A stretch of 64,000 nucleotides of DNA from Metellina segmentata (GCA_947359465.1 OX375872.1:137783432-137847431); one strand, 5' to 3'. Positions 11,205 to 23,183 are shown, numbered from the stretch's first letter. Numbers and translations are program-made. The notes: generated from the sequence alone by a model not told the origin.

Positions 11205-12233
11205 CAATTAATCGGATTTTTTTAATTTAAATTTCTGTAGGCCCTATACACTGTTTTTATAATAATTATGTTTAAATTTGTTGAGTTTGTGACATGATGT
11301 GTAAACCAACATTTATTTTAAGTAAACTATCAGAATTTGTGACATATTAAATCATCAATATTTACTTAACATTTGTTTAACTTTAAGACACAAGTTGACA
11401 TCCTATATAGTTTTTCTTGAGCAAATTACATCATCATGTTACCAAATTTATCAGTAAGTGTAAGTGACAGACCTAAACTTAGTCTGAGAAGTAGAATAGA
11501 GGATAGAGAGAAATAATCAGACCATAGTAAATTCTAATAACAAAACTGCTGAGCAGCAATAAATAAATGAATTTTCACTTAGTTTTAATTCATATTGGAT
11601 CTTTCTTTCTTCCAGCTGACATTTTAATAGCTGTGTGTGTGAAAATGTTTATTTCTACTCTTTAATCTCTTTTGCAAGAATAAGCTAATTGACAAATGCC
11701 TCAAAATACTTTACTTCCCACTTGTGTGTGTTTTTTTTTAGCTAATAAGATTAGTCAACTCTTTAGTTTATAATTTTGAATCAAACTGTTACATACTTCC
11801 TTTAGTTAATAATTTTGAATGAAACTGTTACATACTTCCTATAAGTGTTTATATTATGAGCACTGTTTATCAGGAATGTTTATACATTACTCTTCCAGGC
11901 ATTTAGATTTATGATGTCATGTATGTTGACATTACTGTTTCCAGTATACAGTATATTCTAATAAGTTACAACTGACTGTTGCAATTTTTTATAATATGTA
12001 ATAATTGACCCTGTTCCCTCTGAGTTGGGTGTAGCCATTAGTGCTGAAATCACCATGAATGTGAAAAAATTAAAGCATTTTACCACTTATGTGATTTGTC
12101 AGTGGTGTGTTTACTTAATTATAAAAATGTAAGAACAGTTGCGATTTAAAGCAGTGATTTAAAAAAATGATTTGATTAAAATCATGATTTTAATGGTTGA
12201 TTTAAATCAAGTGATTTAAATCTTGACACCCTG
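11205..12233 (-). mobile_element. hAT-like element copy 5, minus orientation
   Basis: It begins AATCAATTAATCGGATTTTT (the family's right end, inverted) and ends TTTAAATCTTGACACCCTG at 12233. Internal blocks match copies 1, 3 and 4. The outer CAGGGTGTA of the other end is not clear, so the start is approximate. Confidence 0.65.
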
Positions 12234-12239
12234 ATTTTA

Positions 12240-13140
12240 AGTATATTATTTAAAGTATTATTTTTTTAAGTATTTTAATTACTCATATGTTTGCCAAAAT
12301 ATGTAAGCAAAGAAAATTAAAAAGCCTTAATATTATTTTGTGAAATGTATTAATTGTATTATAATTATTTTGATGTAAAATAATGAATTCTTTCAAGACT
12401 TGCTTTTGAGAAAAAATCATGTCATCAATAAAAATTAAAATAATTGCATCTTTTTTGAAAAAATTTCAACTTCTCATTAATTAGCTTGTATAAATGAGCT
12501 ATTGATGACAGTATTGTTATTTTTCGTATTGAAAATACATGAATTTGAAATCAAATATGTCTGTTTTTCTAATTCTTTGAGCATTGGCAAATATTGCATA
12601 GGTACATTCGAAGCACACAAAAGGATTTATATTTAAAACAAAAATAATTAAGCTTTTCTCTTTAAACAGCATAGAACAAGTGTAATAGCAGCCTCCAGAA
12701 CATGCCAATAAGTGGAATTTTGAGCTTACGATAAAAAATTTATAGATTCCAATAGCTTTCTGCTTCAACACAAAATCATTTCTCAACATGCTCAATTATC
12801 AGATGAGTGAATTACCTTATAAGTCCCATATTTCAACAATTCTATAAATACTGAATAGGTATTCTAGCAGGGTAAATTTCTTCGGGAGCAATGCATTAAA
12901 TCTCCCAATAAATTGAAATAAAAATTAACCAACATATTACACAAAGCAAAATGAAACTATTTAAATTGACAACTATGCAGATTTGTGCGCAAAATTGGAA
13001 TGTTTTTGTGATACTGCAGAAAATCTTTTCGTTGTAAGTGTCCCCTTGAAACTATTTTGAGAAAACTATATTTAATTACTTCCGAATGAGTGTTCGATCA
13101 TTTGAAAAGCTTGCCGGAAAAAGTACTGACAAGATTATGT
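12240..13140. repeat. AT-rich repeat shared with 41840-43262
   Basis: Blocks such as GACTTGCTTTTGAGAAAAAAT, GAACAAGTGTAATAGCA, CCCAATAAATTGAAATAAAAATTAACC and TGCGCAAAATTGGAATGTTTTTGTGATAC recur in the same order at 42200-42605. No frame of note is present. It may be an internal part of a large element related to the GATTTAAATC-rich hAT-like family. Confidence 0.55.
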
Positions 13141-13340
13141 CTCAAAATATAGGGATGAGACTCCTATACAATTCTATATCCAAATTTACCGCCTGTTTAG
13201 AATTTCGATTAATAAATGAACTGCAACCAATGTTATATTTTGTTAACTTGATGACATAAACAAACACGAGAAATCATAATTTAACAATGCGCGCAGAACA
13301 TTAACACAAATACTACTAATAAGCAATACAAATAATACAA

Positions 13341-13830
13341 CAACACATAATTATAACTCACCTAATTCTGTGCAGTAATAATAGTTATGGACTTAAGTTT
13401 AATGTGATTTCTTGCGTTCGTCTTACTATTCTCATTTAGAGATGTTAAGCGAAGTGACGGTTACAGTGACTAAATTGATACTTTGACTGATATTGGTACT
13501 GAGTATCGGTGATTTGGTAGGGGTGACAGTTGGTTTGTGACGGATTCGGACAACAAATAATACAACAACACATAATTACAACAAACAATAATACAACAAC
13601 ACATAATTATAACTCACCTAATTCTGTGCAGTAATAATAGTTATGGAATTACGTTTAATGTGATTTCTTGCGTTCGTCTTACTGTTCTCATTTAGAGATC
13701 TTAAGCGAAGTGACGGTTACAGTGACTAAAGTGATATCGCTAAGCTGATACTTTGGGGCTGATATTGGTACTGAGTATCGGTGATTTGGTAGGGGTGACA
13801 GTTGGTTTGTGACGGATTCGGATTTCTCTA
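13341..13830. repeat. Tandem duplication, period 256 bp
   Basis: The block from CAACACATAATTATAACTCACC through AGTGACGGTTACAGTGAC to GTGACGGATTCGGA appears twice, at 13341 and 13597. A short extra ACAACAACACATAATTACAAC lies between. The second copy has a 20-base addition (GATATCGCTAAGC). High identity suggests a recent event. Confidence 0.85.
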
Positions 13831-13869
13831 TATGATTTTCAAACGGATGCTTTAGTAGGCTTAATGACA

Positions 13870-15130
13870 CACCAGACTAAAAAAGAAACTCAACAGTTCA
13901 AAGGAAGTTCAGAAGAAATTTTTTTTGAAATTCGCTATTTTAAATGAGAAATTAATTATTGTTTTTCAACTGTCTCTGATTGTTTATTTAGTTACATTTT
14001 TATAGGAGACACATGAGCTAAAATTAAAAAAAAATTTTAGTTTTTGTTAAAACAAAAATTTTTTTTTTTGAACCTCTTATATAAATTTTTTTTCATTCTA
14101 AAAAAGTAAAACGTGTAAAAGTAGGTGCCTCTGAAATATTTTTTTTTAATTAAATGAGTTTAAATCAAGGAGGGGGGGGGGAATAGATGACTATTTGATT
14201 TCGCTAGTGGATAGAAGAAGAACATGGCTGCATGCTGATTTTTTACACTGAGAAATTTTTTTTGATTCTGTGATACGATTTCACTCATTACTTATGCCAG
14301 CTTACAGTGTTGCTTAAGAATTCAAAGATGAATTATGGGTATTGATGAAGTGAAGAAAGAATTTCAAAAGTGTGTGAAGGTAATGTGATAGAAAAGCAGT
14401 CATAATAATTTTAAAAATTCGTCATTTTTTATGTAAAAAAAATATGCTTTCCATGGTAACATAATTATTTAAGAGAGCTCTAATGAGCAATTTACTCTCT
14501 TAATTGAATGGTATTGTTTTTGATTAAATCAAAAATAATTTTGTGAATTACTCTGCTTTAAAAGAAATTTTGGTGTTTCAACTGGGTTCTCTGGCGTAAT
14601 AAGTCACGACGCTTCTGATTCAGCTGTTTATTAACTTTACTACTTTTGTTACAAATTAATTTTAAAACGTAAGTAAATCACTAAGAGCATATCATTGCTA
14701 CGAGTAGCTAAGAGGTACTTTACACTCAGCCAATCAGTTTGAGTCACAGTTTAGAAAAACAATCACAGTTTTGAATAACAGATATTCTTCAGTTGCAGTC
14801 ACAGTCAGAACTTATTCTCATTCTGACATAAGAACAACATATTTCTGATTTTTACTATTCCAACACGAATCTAAATTCTCATTGGTTGTCTATTTTATCT
14901 CCTTATGAAACGTTTAACATGGAGCCGAATATACACTAGAGTTGAACTTCATATTTACGTTGATGGTGTTTTAATAATGCGAACGATTTTCGTACAATGT
15001 ACTAGATCTAGTACGTATTTGAATAGCTGTGATTTATATAACGATATAGTAGGCAATGTGAATATATTAACGCGTAAAAGTTGAAATGTGAAATATATTT
15101 TTTGTCACAATCCGAAATAATGAATTAAGA
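13870..15130. other. AT-rich non-coding stretch with homopolymer runs
   Basis: It contains many A or T runs of 8-10 and a G run near 14172-14181. I see no gene, terminal repeat or relation to the other families. Confidence 0.4.
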
Positions 15131-15149
15131 GAACAAAAAGTGAACAACC

Positions 15150-15300
15150 GAAAAAAGAGTAAAAAAAAATATCCGACTTCAAAAAAAGAGTACAAAAAAA
15201 ATATCCGACTTCAAAAAAAGAGTACAAAAAAATATCCGACTTCAAAAAAAGAGTACAAAAAAATATCCAACTTCAAAAAAGAGAGTGAAAAAAAAACAAG
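15150..15300 (+). repeat. Short tandem repeat, unit about 33 bp, four copies
   Basis: The unit is close to TATCCGACTTCAAAAAAAGAGTACAAAAAAA with small A-run length changes. It happens to stay open in one frame and would give a Lys-rich repeat peptide, but I regard that as chance. Confidence 0.85.
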
Positions 15301-15359
15301 CAGCACAAAAAAAGCAATTATGCTTGTCAGCTGACTACTGGGAGAAACGAGTTCACGAT

Positions 15360-16215
15360 AAAGACGTGCAATTTGCACGGGTTGTTGAATTCGTCACTGT
15401 TTTACATCTCAATTTGTTCGTTTTTTTTTTTTTTTTTTCATCTCGGGGACCTTGAAGGGGGAGGATAGCGCTGAACCCATAAGTTTCGCTGTCACAGCAA
15501 ATTAGACGGCTTCCTTAGAATTGGCCAAACTTAACAACCGAGTATTATTGCAGTTGAGTATTTCGAAAATAATTTTGGATGGAGCCCAATTTTTTATGTC
15601 ACTGTTTTCCACTCTAATTGAAAAGATTTGAATAAATATTGTTTGAAGATTTTTGACAGTTTTCAGACTGTTTACTCCTTTGGCCCCTGCCCACAATACG
15701 AGGGTTGAATTAAAATTAACCTTCACGGGCATTTTACGACAAAATGTGACAGCACAGTACGTTTTAGTACTTTTTGCAGTGTACAATCTCAAGATAAAGA
15801 CGTGCAATTTTCTCGCGTTGATGATTTAGGCAGTTTTACATCGCAATTTGTGTGTGTGTCTAGTGTTTTTCATCTTAAGGAGCCATAAGCTTTGTTATAA
15901 TAGGAAATTAGATGGTTTCTGTAGAACTGGCCAAACTTAACAGCCAAGTATTATAGCCAAAATTATTATAAGGTACGTATTTAAAATATAATTTTGGAGG
16001 GAGACCAATTTTTTTATCTCTTGCTTTCCATTCCAAATAAAAAACTTCAAATGAATATTGTTTGAAAATTTTTGACAGTTTTTAGACTGTCCCTCTTCTG
16101 TAAAACGAGGGTTTAATGAAAATTACCTTTAATGTGCATTTTTCGTCTAAACGTGACAGCACAGTCGGCAAACTGCTTTTAGTACGTTTTGTAGTTGTTT
16201 CCTGCACAATCTCTC
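15360..16215. repeat. Diverged tandem duplication, period about 436 bp
   Basis: AAAGACGTGCAATTT starts at 15360 and again at 15796. Later blocks (AATTAGACGGCTTCC / AATTAGATGGTTTCT, TTGGCCAAACTTAACA, GAATATTGTTTGAAAATTTTTGACAGTTTT, CGAGGGTTGAATTAAAATTA) follow in the same order. An 18-base T run (about 15421-15438) lies in the first unit. Confidence 0.8.
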
Positions 16216-17702
16216 TAATGCCACGTTTACACCGAGTGTTGCGGACATTTTTTTGCAATTTTTGTGTCAAAGACGTTTTTGACGACTTTTGGATGTAGAC
16301 AAAATATTAGTAGGTTCTTGCAACTTTTATCGACAACTCAAAGGGATGAGTACTCTTCTCACTTCATTTGTCAAGATGTCGAGTGTGGAGGATGTTGTGC
16401 TTACTGCACCAGCCTGCGTATTTTAGACAAAACAACGAGCACCCATCGTTAAAAGCGATAGCTCAGTACAGTGGAAGTGATCTGTTAAAAGATTTAATTT
16501 AAGATTACTTTGACCCTATGTAAGGGTAAAGTAAAATCGCATCAAAATTTTTAAGAATATTTTTAGAATGGCCAGCTGCGATTCTGAATATTTATTTGAT
16601 TGTTATGATAGGGCATAAGATTGTGAAACAGGACACTGTAACGGACAGTGAAGCTTTCCCCTCTCGTTCCCTGTAGCGCCTCTAGCGGAAAGCATTCCAA
16701 TTAGTTAGTCTGCGATGAACTGCCAACGGAGTAGCATGTGCTATGTCCTATGTGTTAATTTGGAACCCCTCTGTAAATAGTCTTCCTTGTTTTGTAAATA
16801 TAATTCGTGTAAATAACTTTTCAAATAAATGCTTAGGTTAAAGTCCTGTTTTCCTTCATGTATTTTGAGCAGCTATAACTGTAAACTAAACACCCCTACC
16901 TCTTACAACACCAATTTTAGAGCATCTATTCCGGTTAAAGAAAAACTTTCAGTTCCGTTGCGCTTTTAAAGCAAGTGGAGATTCATACACTAGTCTCAGT
17001 TTGTTCAAAATATCTAAAATTACAATATCATTGTTTGTTCCAAAGGTTTGTGAGGCTTTGATAGCAGAGGTGGTAGCTGTGGAATGTCTGCAACATCGGA
17101 AAAGCACTGCAACTTTAGTCGACGCCAAATGTCAGAAGTTCTTGAGACGTGTCTACAATAGTGATGCGACATCGACAGCAAAACATCGATGTTCAAAATT
17201 AAAACATCGATGTTGATAATACATCGCCCCAAAACCATCGATGTTTTTAAAATTCAGTGTATTTAAACTTTTTCCCCCAATTTCTAAAAACCAGTTTTGC
17301 AACTAGTGATGCCACAGTGACAGCATCGATGCTCAAAATTAAAACATCGATGTTGATAATACATCGCCCCAAAACCATCGATGTTTTTAAAATTCAGTGT
17401 ATTTAAACTTTTTCCCCCATTAAAACATCAATATTTTGAAAACATCGACATCGATGTCGCATCCCTACTTTTCAGACCCTTCACCCTTGGCCGCTTTGGT
17501 CTAAAAGTATGTTCAATTAGCTGACTATGAAATTTATACTACTTGGTTATTTTTAAAAATTTTATAACGGTACTTTTTTCATCATCGACAAGTATAAACA
17601 TCGATGTTACAAAAACATCGACTCCAATACATCGATGTTTTGAAAACATTGACATCGATGTCGCATCCCTAGTCTACAATGCCGGTGTAAATGCGGCTTA
17701 AG
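16216..17702. mobile_element. TIR element with GCCGCGTTTACACC-type ends
   Basis: The left end TAATGCCACGTTTACACCG and the right end CCGGTGTAAATGCGGCTTA form an inverted repeat. A related element at 62951-63518 has almost the same ends and a similar internal block (GGGGTGAGCATTTTTCTCGCCCC there, GGGATGAGTACTCTTCTCACTTC here). A possible decayed coding start (ATGTCGAGTGTGGAGGATGTT) lies near 16376, and an open stretch at 17041-17158 runs toward the right end. I found no matching target duplication, so the exact limits are uncertain. Confidence 0.45.
17159..17671. mobile_element. hAT-type MITE, CATCGATG-rich, nested
   Basis: The ends TAGTGATGCGACATCGA and TCGATGTCGCATCCCTA are inverted repeats with one mismatch. 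It is flanked by GTCTACAA (17151-17158 and 17672-17679), a perfect 8-bp target duplication of hAT type. Inside are two direct copies of a block with CATCGATGTTGATAATACATCGCC and a long series of CATCGATG words. It has no frame and is inserted inside the TIR element at 16216-17702. Confidence 0.9.
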
Positions 17703-17899
17703 TGGGAACACTATAGAATTACTAAAAACTGCTTCCCGACTGTGTTGCCATATACTGACGAAAAATGCACATAAAGGCATTCCCATTCAACCCTTGTACT
17801 TTTATATAAACGCGATACCTCAACTTATCTTTATAATTTTAAAACCTTTGGGTTCTCTCCGAAATAATATCAACATATATATTTTTCATTGACGCGATA

Positions 17900-18050
17900 T
17901 CTCCACTGGGCACTTCACGAAATGAATTATCGTCTTCTTAACGTGGTTAAAAATCAATTGGTGTTGTCCTTGTATCTTTAACGTCGGGGTTTGATCCCGG
18001 ACCGTAACCAAAAGCCTTTGTGCTGCTCCAGAGCGATGTTTTTTTAGTAC
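17900..18050 (+). repeat. SINE family 1, 3' part
   Basis: GTTAAAAATCAATTGGTGTTGTCCTT, then GGTTTGATCCCGGACCGT, GTGCTGCTCCAGAGCGATGTT match the 3' half of the complete SINE at 39722-40045. The tRNA-like head is absent. Confidence 0.65.
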
Positions 18051-19420
18051 CCACCTGCCTACCGATTTATTTATCAATACTTTACAAATACTTTAAAAAA
18101 TGGGAGTTGTTTACCTGTTTTTGATTCAGCTTTCCCTTTAGGCTTCCAACGACTTTTAAAAACTCAACTTCACACAAACCGCTGTCCCTCTCCGAACTAA
18201 AATCCCAACTGCGCAACTGTGTTTAACCTTGGCAGCTAAGCGATTATAGATAAAAACAAAATACCAAAAATGAATAACGGAAATGGAGAACGGAATGCGT
18301 TGTTGAAAGAGTACCAAAATCGAGTTATGATTAATACGACGCACTCAACAAGCAAGAGGTTTTCTATGAAACCACCGCCAAAAATCACTTGGAGAGGCAG
18401 CACAAGTTGGAAATCGACAATCCACGGAAAATCAAAAAATCGTTTGGAATCCTGGCAACCCATGAATGAAAACCGTTGATTCTAGAAAAAGAATTATAGA
18501 TCATTTTTAAACGAGTACCCAGTCTTCTTTAAAAAGCCTGCTTCAGCGATCTTTCCTTCCAAAACGGAACGAGTTCCAGTGAGATAACTGGAAAGATCAT
18601 AGCTGTGAGTTTTTCACCCGTTTACCACCCATGATGCTTGGGCTTCCCCTGAACTACAGTCGTGTAAACTGCAGCGGCGGGTTTTTCTGACAGCTGCGGC
18701 AACTGCAGGGCAAAGGAGAACGTCACGTCTGGGAGAATAAAATTTATCGTCGGGTGGTCGGTTCAAAGCAAAGAATACTCCCGTACTCACAAACATATCC
18801 TACACGTGTTGATCGAAAGAAACCACGGGTTTGGGGGTGGAAAGGGAACGATGGCGAAGTCGGTGGTTTTTGAACCCTGCTTCAGTGGAGGGTTTTTCTC
18901 AGCTGTTTTTTATGAGGTAGGGACATAAGGGGACCAGAAGTTCATCTACAGTTGCGTTTTCGTGTTAGTCGCTTTCGAAACAATAATGTTTTAATTGCAA
19001 TTTCTTCGGCGCTGCCTAAATGGACAGAAGAGTACAATTGCCGAAGCACTTGTGAAACAGCAGCATGGATTTTCAAAATAGCGACCAAAAAAGTATCCTC
19101 TTAAACCCCTATTTAAGTAGGAATTTTAGTTCCTCCGAGGCAAAAAGGAACGACTACAACACAAAATGAATGAAAGTAGTGTGAAAGACGTAGAAGAGAT
19201 CGTAACAAGAAATTTAAATTTTAAAACAAATTAAATTTTTGTATTTTATAAGTTATATATTTAAAGTAAATAACTACATGCTTTCTTAATGCGGTTTCCA
19301 TGGAAATCAAGTTACCGTTGATCCCAATGCTTTTTTCGTGGTTTGAGCCAATTGTTTAGAGTAGTACAAGTGCTTAGAGTAGTACAGAAACGTTTGGAGA
19401 GGATCTTGATGATGTTGTAG
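18050..19420. other. Mixed stretch, GC-richer at 18540-18960, no gene called
   Basis: 18540-18960 has clearly higher G+C than its surroundings and CTGCTTCAG words near both ends (18539 and 18879). I find no frame above chance and no terminal repeat that pairs well. It could be a promoter-like CpG-containing region or an old element. Confidence 0.35.
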
Positions 19421-19429
19421 GTGAGGTGA

Positions 19430-19870
19430 CCATTGAATTCAGTCAATGCTGCTGAGGGGTCGAACATGAAAAGGCAGGGTACTCTGAATCAATTTCGGAG
19501 TGGAATAGGAATAAACAAAAATATATTTATTAGATCTAGGTCGTTTTTTGAACTCGGGTCTACGGTAGTCGTATCTGAAGATTCGTAGTATAGCTTCGTT
19601 GCTATGGTTGGAGAGTTTTGCATAAAAATTTGTATTGAGTTTATTAAAAAACTCTTTAATCTCGTACATGTTCAGTTCTTCCCCAATTTTATGTTGCGAT
19701 AGAACCATGGGCTGTCTGTAGCAATTCGAAGGGTGATGTTTTGAAGTGATTCAAGTTTTTTCATGTGAGTTTTAGCAACAAATCCCCAGACAGGACTAGC
19801 GTATGTGACTATGGTGACAAAATGGTTTTGTACCAGAGCACTTTGTTTCAGAAAATAAGAGATCAATGCC
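19430..19870 (-). pseudogene. Jockey-type LINE fragment, C-terminal end of ORF2
   Basis: Minus-strand translation gives TYASPVWGFVAKTHMKKLESLQN and, after a frameshift, KKLNTNFYAKLSNHSNEAI and DYRRPEFKKRPRSNKY. This is the conserved region after the reverse transcriptase domain in Jockey-clade LINEs. The reverse transcriptase core, the endonuclease and ORF1 are absent, as expected from 5' truncation during target-primed insertion. At least one frameshift near 19690 shows it is dead. Confidence 0.75.
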
Positions 19871-20094
19871 TTTCAGCAACTCTTTCAACATTCCGTTTAG
19901 TGTCACATGGGGCCCCTGTGAAAAGGAGAAACTTAGGGGACGATCCCCCCTTGTTCTTCCTGCCCTTAAAGGAGAGATTATGAATTTTTCCTATATTGTT
20001 CCTCTTTGTTCCCCGCCCGACTGGGAACGAGTTCTGATTACTATATTTTACATGTGGAGTTGTATTGTAGTCGCTTATTTTAGAAATTAAATGA

Positions 20095-20160
20095 GGCGCG
20101 GTAGCTCAGTCAGTAGAGCGTCGGGCTCGCATCAGAAGGGTTGTAGGTTCTATCCTCTAA
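20095..20160 (+). repeat. tRNA-like head of SINE family 2
   Basis: GGTAGCTCAGTCAGTAGAGCG is an A-box-like pol III promoter and GGGTTGTAGGTTCTATCC a B-box-like one. The same head starts the longer SINE at 53161. The acceptor ends do not pair well and no tail follows, so I call a SINE fragment rather than a working tRNA gene. Confidence 0.7.
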
Positions 20161-20164
20161 ATGT

Positions 20165-21100
20165 TTTTATGCATGCAATTCACTTGGTCTGTATTATATT
20201 CCACAAATAAGTATAATTATTTCAGTTCTAAAGTTCAATTTAAATTACATTACAAAACAGTTTAATCCAGAAAAAAATTACTAGGTTACCAATTCTCAAT
20301 TTTAACAATACTTGCGTGTACTAGACAACATTGGTAATCTTGAATAATTATGAAAATCAGAACTAAACATAAATATTTTAGTACAAATTGTAAGCAATAT
20401 TTAATATATTCAGAATGATTTATTGAGACTGATTCTGACATTGCAAGATATTTTTGTAAACAAACACATGAAGGTAAACAAAAAGAAGTGTTTCAGTTAC
20501 AGTGAATATATGTACTTCAATTCAATATAGAAGGTATTTTTTAATTAATGTCTTACAAGAAAAACAAAGAAACAAATGGTACATAAAAACTTTTATTTTC
20601 ATTTCAATACACAATGAACTTTAAATATCAAGTATTTTAGTCATACATTACAAAAATTCTTTTTTCTGTGAATATAATTAATCGTACAAGACTCAAGAAG
20701 AAACTTTTTGCATGAAAACTTAACTTATGACCATTAAGTGTAAAATTGTTCAAATTTAAGTATTTCTAATCTTAAATTTTTTTTATCTTGTAACTTTTTT
20801 TAAATAGAAAAATGTTTACTTTTGTAAAAAATTGGATAATTTAAATAATTACTTAACATTTTGACATTAACTGACTAATAACTGATTTGCAATAACTGCT
20901 ATCACAAAAACACCTGCTTCAAGAAATAAAAACAAAACCACATAGAAACACATTTTGATAATAGAAATTACAAAAACATAAATACGAGTAAGAGGGCTAG
21001 TTAAAAATCTGAAGGATGAGGAACCTCAAAATATAAAGTGTGCACATCAGTGCAATACAAATGAGATCACAAACTCACCTTTTCGAGTCAACTTAATGTA
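20165..21100. other. AT-rich non-coding stretch, nothing recognised
   Basis: No frame above chance, no terminal repeats and no match to the repeat families of this window. Confidence 0.5.
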
Positions 21101-21540
21101 CACCTAATTCTGTTTGGACGAGCACGAGTATCATCTCGTGCGAATGTTTCAACAGTTTTACGAACGAATTCAGTTATTAATTGTTGTGTTTTGGTTAGGC
21201 CATTATATAATTATCTGTAAGAGGCTACCAAGAACTTCAGTTCACGTTGAAATTTCCCAGCGCGTTTCTCATTAGGGTCATGTTTGACAAAATGATTACC
21301 CAATTTTCAAGTCAGTTCCAGACATTCTTTTACTAAACCTGCATTTAGAACAAGATCATATTGTTCATTATCACTACATTCTGTGGGATTAGGAGTCTCA
21401 AAGACAACCTCATATAATATTTCATCTCTGCTTACGGCTTTCTCGACTGATTCATGAATATATTCAAATGATAGATCACCGAATCCTTCTCCACTTGTGT
21501 GTTATTGTAATGATGTTGGGAATACAGTCGTGTTAGCTAC
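21100..21540 (-). pseudogene. Unidentified coding-like relic
   Basis: On the minus strand one frame stays readable for about 140 codons with three scattered stops. It has protein-like composition, for example EKAVSRDEILYEVVFETPNP, DNEQYDLVLNAGLVKECLEL and FVKHDPNEKRAGKFQREL. The end part (ELKFLVASY, then a stop, then LYNGL) also appears at 3255-3305 as ELKLLTASYRELYNG on the plus strand. Two copies in different places suggest a transposon-borne gene, but I do not recognise the family. No start codon or splice borders can be fixed. Confidence 0.4.
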
Positions 21541-21657
21541 CAAATACAATAAGAACATTGTAGATACATAGATGTATACATTGGTAAATGAAAACATGCG
21601 TTCCAAAACGCATACACTAGATGTCATGCAATCTATTTGTGTGTGCAATATAACTGA

Positions 21658-21850
21658 CTAACCACTGAATGGCCAGCACGGCATTGCCCGTGACAGTTCT
21701 TTTCATGGGGTCAGGTGTGACCACTGCTTGCTGACCCCCAGTAATTGCTACGAATTCCCATTTAGTTTAACAGATTATACTACTATGCCACAAATAGGAA
21801 AACAAATTTCGTAAAATTTGGGCAAATAAATTTAAAATGACTGGAGTAAA
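21658..21850 (+). repeat. TAGCCACT-family repeat, 5' part
   Basis: CTAACCACTGAATGGCCAGC, ACGGCATTGCCCGTGACAGTTC, TCATGGGGTCAGGTGTGACC and AATTGCTACGAATTCCCATTTAG match the 5' parts of the copies at 62875 and 6112. The 3' tail is missing. Confidence 0.75.
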
Positions 21851-22806
21851 TAGAGAATGAAATATTTATTTTGACTCTGAGTAAAAAAAAAAAAGTTTGT
21901 GCAAAAACATAATTAGGTGTTCTTATACAAACAGGAAATGTTCGATGCAAAAAATAAATACGCTCAGGGTAGTCACATGAATTGAACCTATGTCATCTAC
22001 AGCTTGCAAGCTACTAACAATGAGAAACCCACTGAACCATCAACAAGTTGCTTTCCCACTCCTTGCCCTCAGCAATGATACTATTCCCTCTACACCTCAT
22101 CTCCCCTTTCCGCTTATCTCCCCACAGGTGTTTCAATAGAATAGCACAAAATCATTAGTACTACACAAATTTTGTTCAACAGAGGTTTGGGAAAACCAAA
22201 TCGACATATCACATTGTTTATTTTAACATACCTATATGAGAACTTAGAATCAAATTTGAAATAAGCAATCAGCAAAACAACTCTTACCGATATTTAAAAA
22301 CAAATATTGAGAAAATACAGTACTTAACCATTAGCTGGGTACCAAAAAACCGCCAAGCTCAACAGTTAGTGCAGCTATCGTCAAGCCTAAACATTCATGC
22401 AATGAGTATTTCCAGGCATTTTTGGCAAATGAAAATTCTGTCATAGATAGATTCAAGTCTATTTCACTACACGGACCTCAGGCACGCCTCTAGTATGCAG
22501 TGTCCCTCATGAATGATGCAGCCCGTTCATGCAGTGTCATTTGTCTGTTAGCACAAATGCACTTGTGATGGGTAATGCCTTCCTTCTATGAGGTACTCTC
22601 GATACACCCATGAGAATGTGGAGCAAGGTCTCAACTATGTCCGAAATGTTAAGCTTATGCGTTTAGCTTGAACTATCCTTCCACGTTCAAACTCGGTTAA
22701 TTATTGGCAGGTAAAGACATTCAAGAGTTTAACAGAGAGCACTGATAACTATCTGACTCTTTATACCCTTTTAATGCAATGTGAGCACTAGTAAATTTGC
22801 ATACTG
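21850..22806. other. Non-coding stretch, nothing recognised
   Basis: No open frame of note. One word, AATTAGGTGT at about 21913, is the inverse of ACACCTAATT at 21110 and may mark the other end of that repeat. Confidence 0.4.
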
Positions 22807-22811
22807 CTATC

Positions 22812-22964
22812 TGTAACATATTACAATGTTAATTATAAAGGAATGCTTTATTACATTCTTGATACGTGCTTGTCATTACAGCATGGTTGTTATCAGTCAG
22901 AGTTACAGTTAAAGAGGTTACAGTTCAAGAGGTTACAGTTAAGGAATGACTTAGAGATATTACA
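22812..22964 (-). repeat. 3' LTR of the Gypsy/Mag-like element
   Basis: 153 bp, TG...CA, with one extra 15-bp copy of an internal AAGAGGTTACAGTTC unit compared with the other LTR (138 bp). Apart from that and a few substitutions the LTRs agree, so insertion is not very ancient. A purine-leaning stretch (ACAGGGATAGTAA on the minus strand) adjoins it as a weak polypurine tract. Confidence 0.95.
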
Positions 22965-23183
22965 TTACTATCCCTGTAAAAAAAATGTAGAAAACAAAAA
23001 GTCCATAAGTCCAATCTGTTGGGTTTTCTGCGCTCTCGCACAGGGTTGCGTCTGGAAATAATCAGATTGCTTTTGGGCTCGGGAACTGCTTACGTGGTGG
23101 TGTCATCATCATACCAGTAGTAGTTTGATTGACATCTATGAGACTCTGTGTTGGGAACTTAAATGGATGGACGTATTTGGTCT

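Noticed and set aside
15140..15334. Lys-rich repeat protein
   Set aside because: It is a by-product of a 33-bp A-rich tandem repeat that happens to lack stops in one frame.
17158..17680. CRISPR-like array from repeated CATCGATG blocks
   Set aside because: Spacing is irregular, there are no unique spacers, and the block is a TIR element with a hAT-type target duplication in a eukaryote.
20095..20165. Candidate tRNA gene
   Set aside because: Ends do not form an acceptor stem, and the same head starts a longer SINE at 53161, so it is a SINE fragment.
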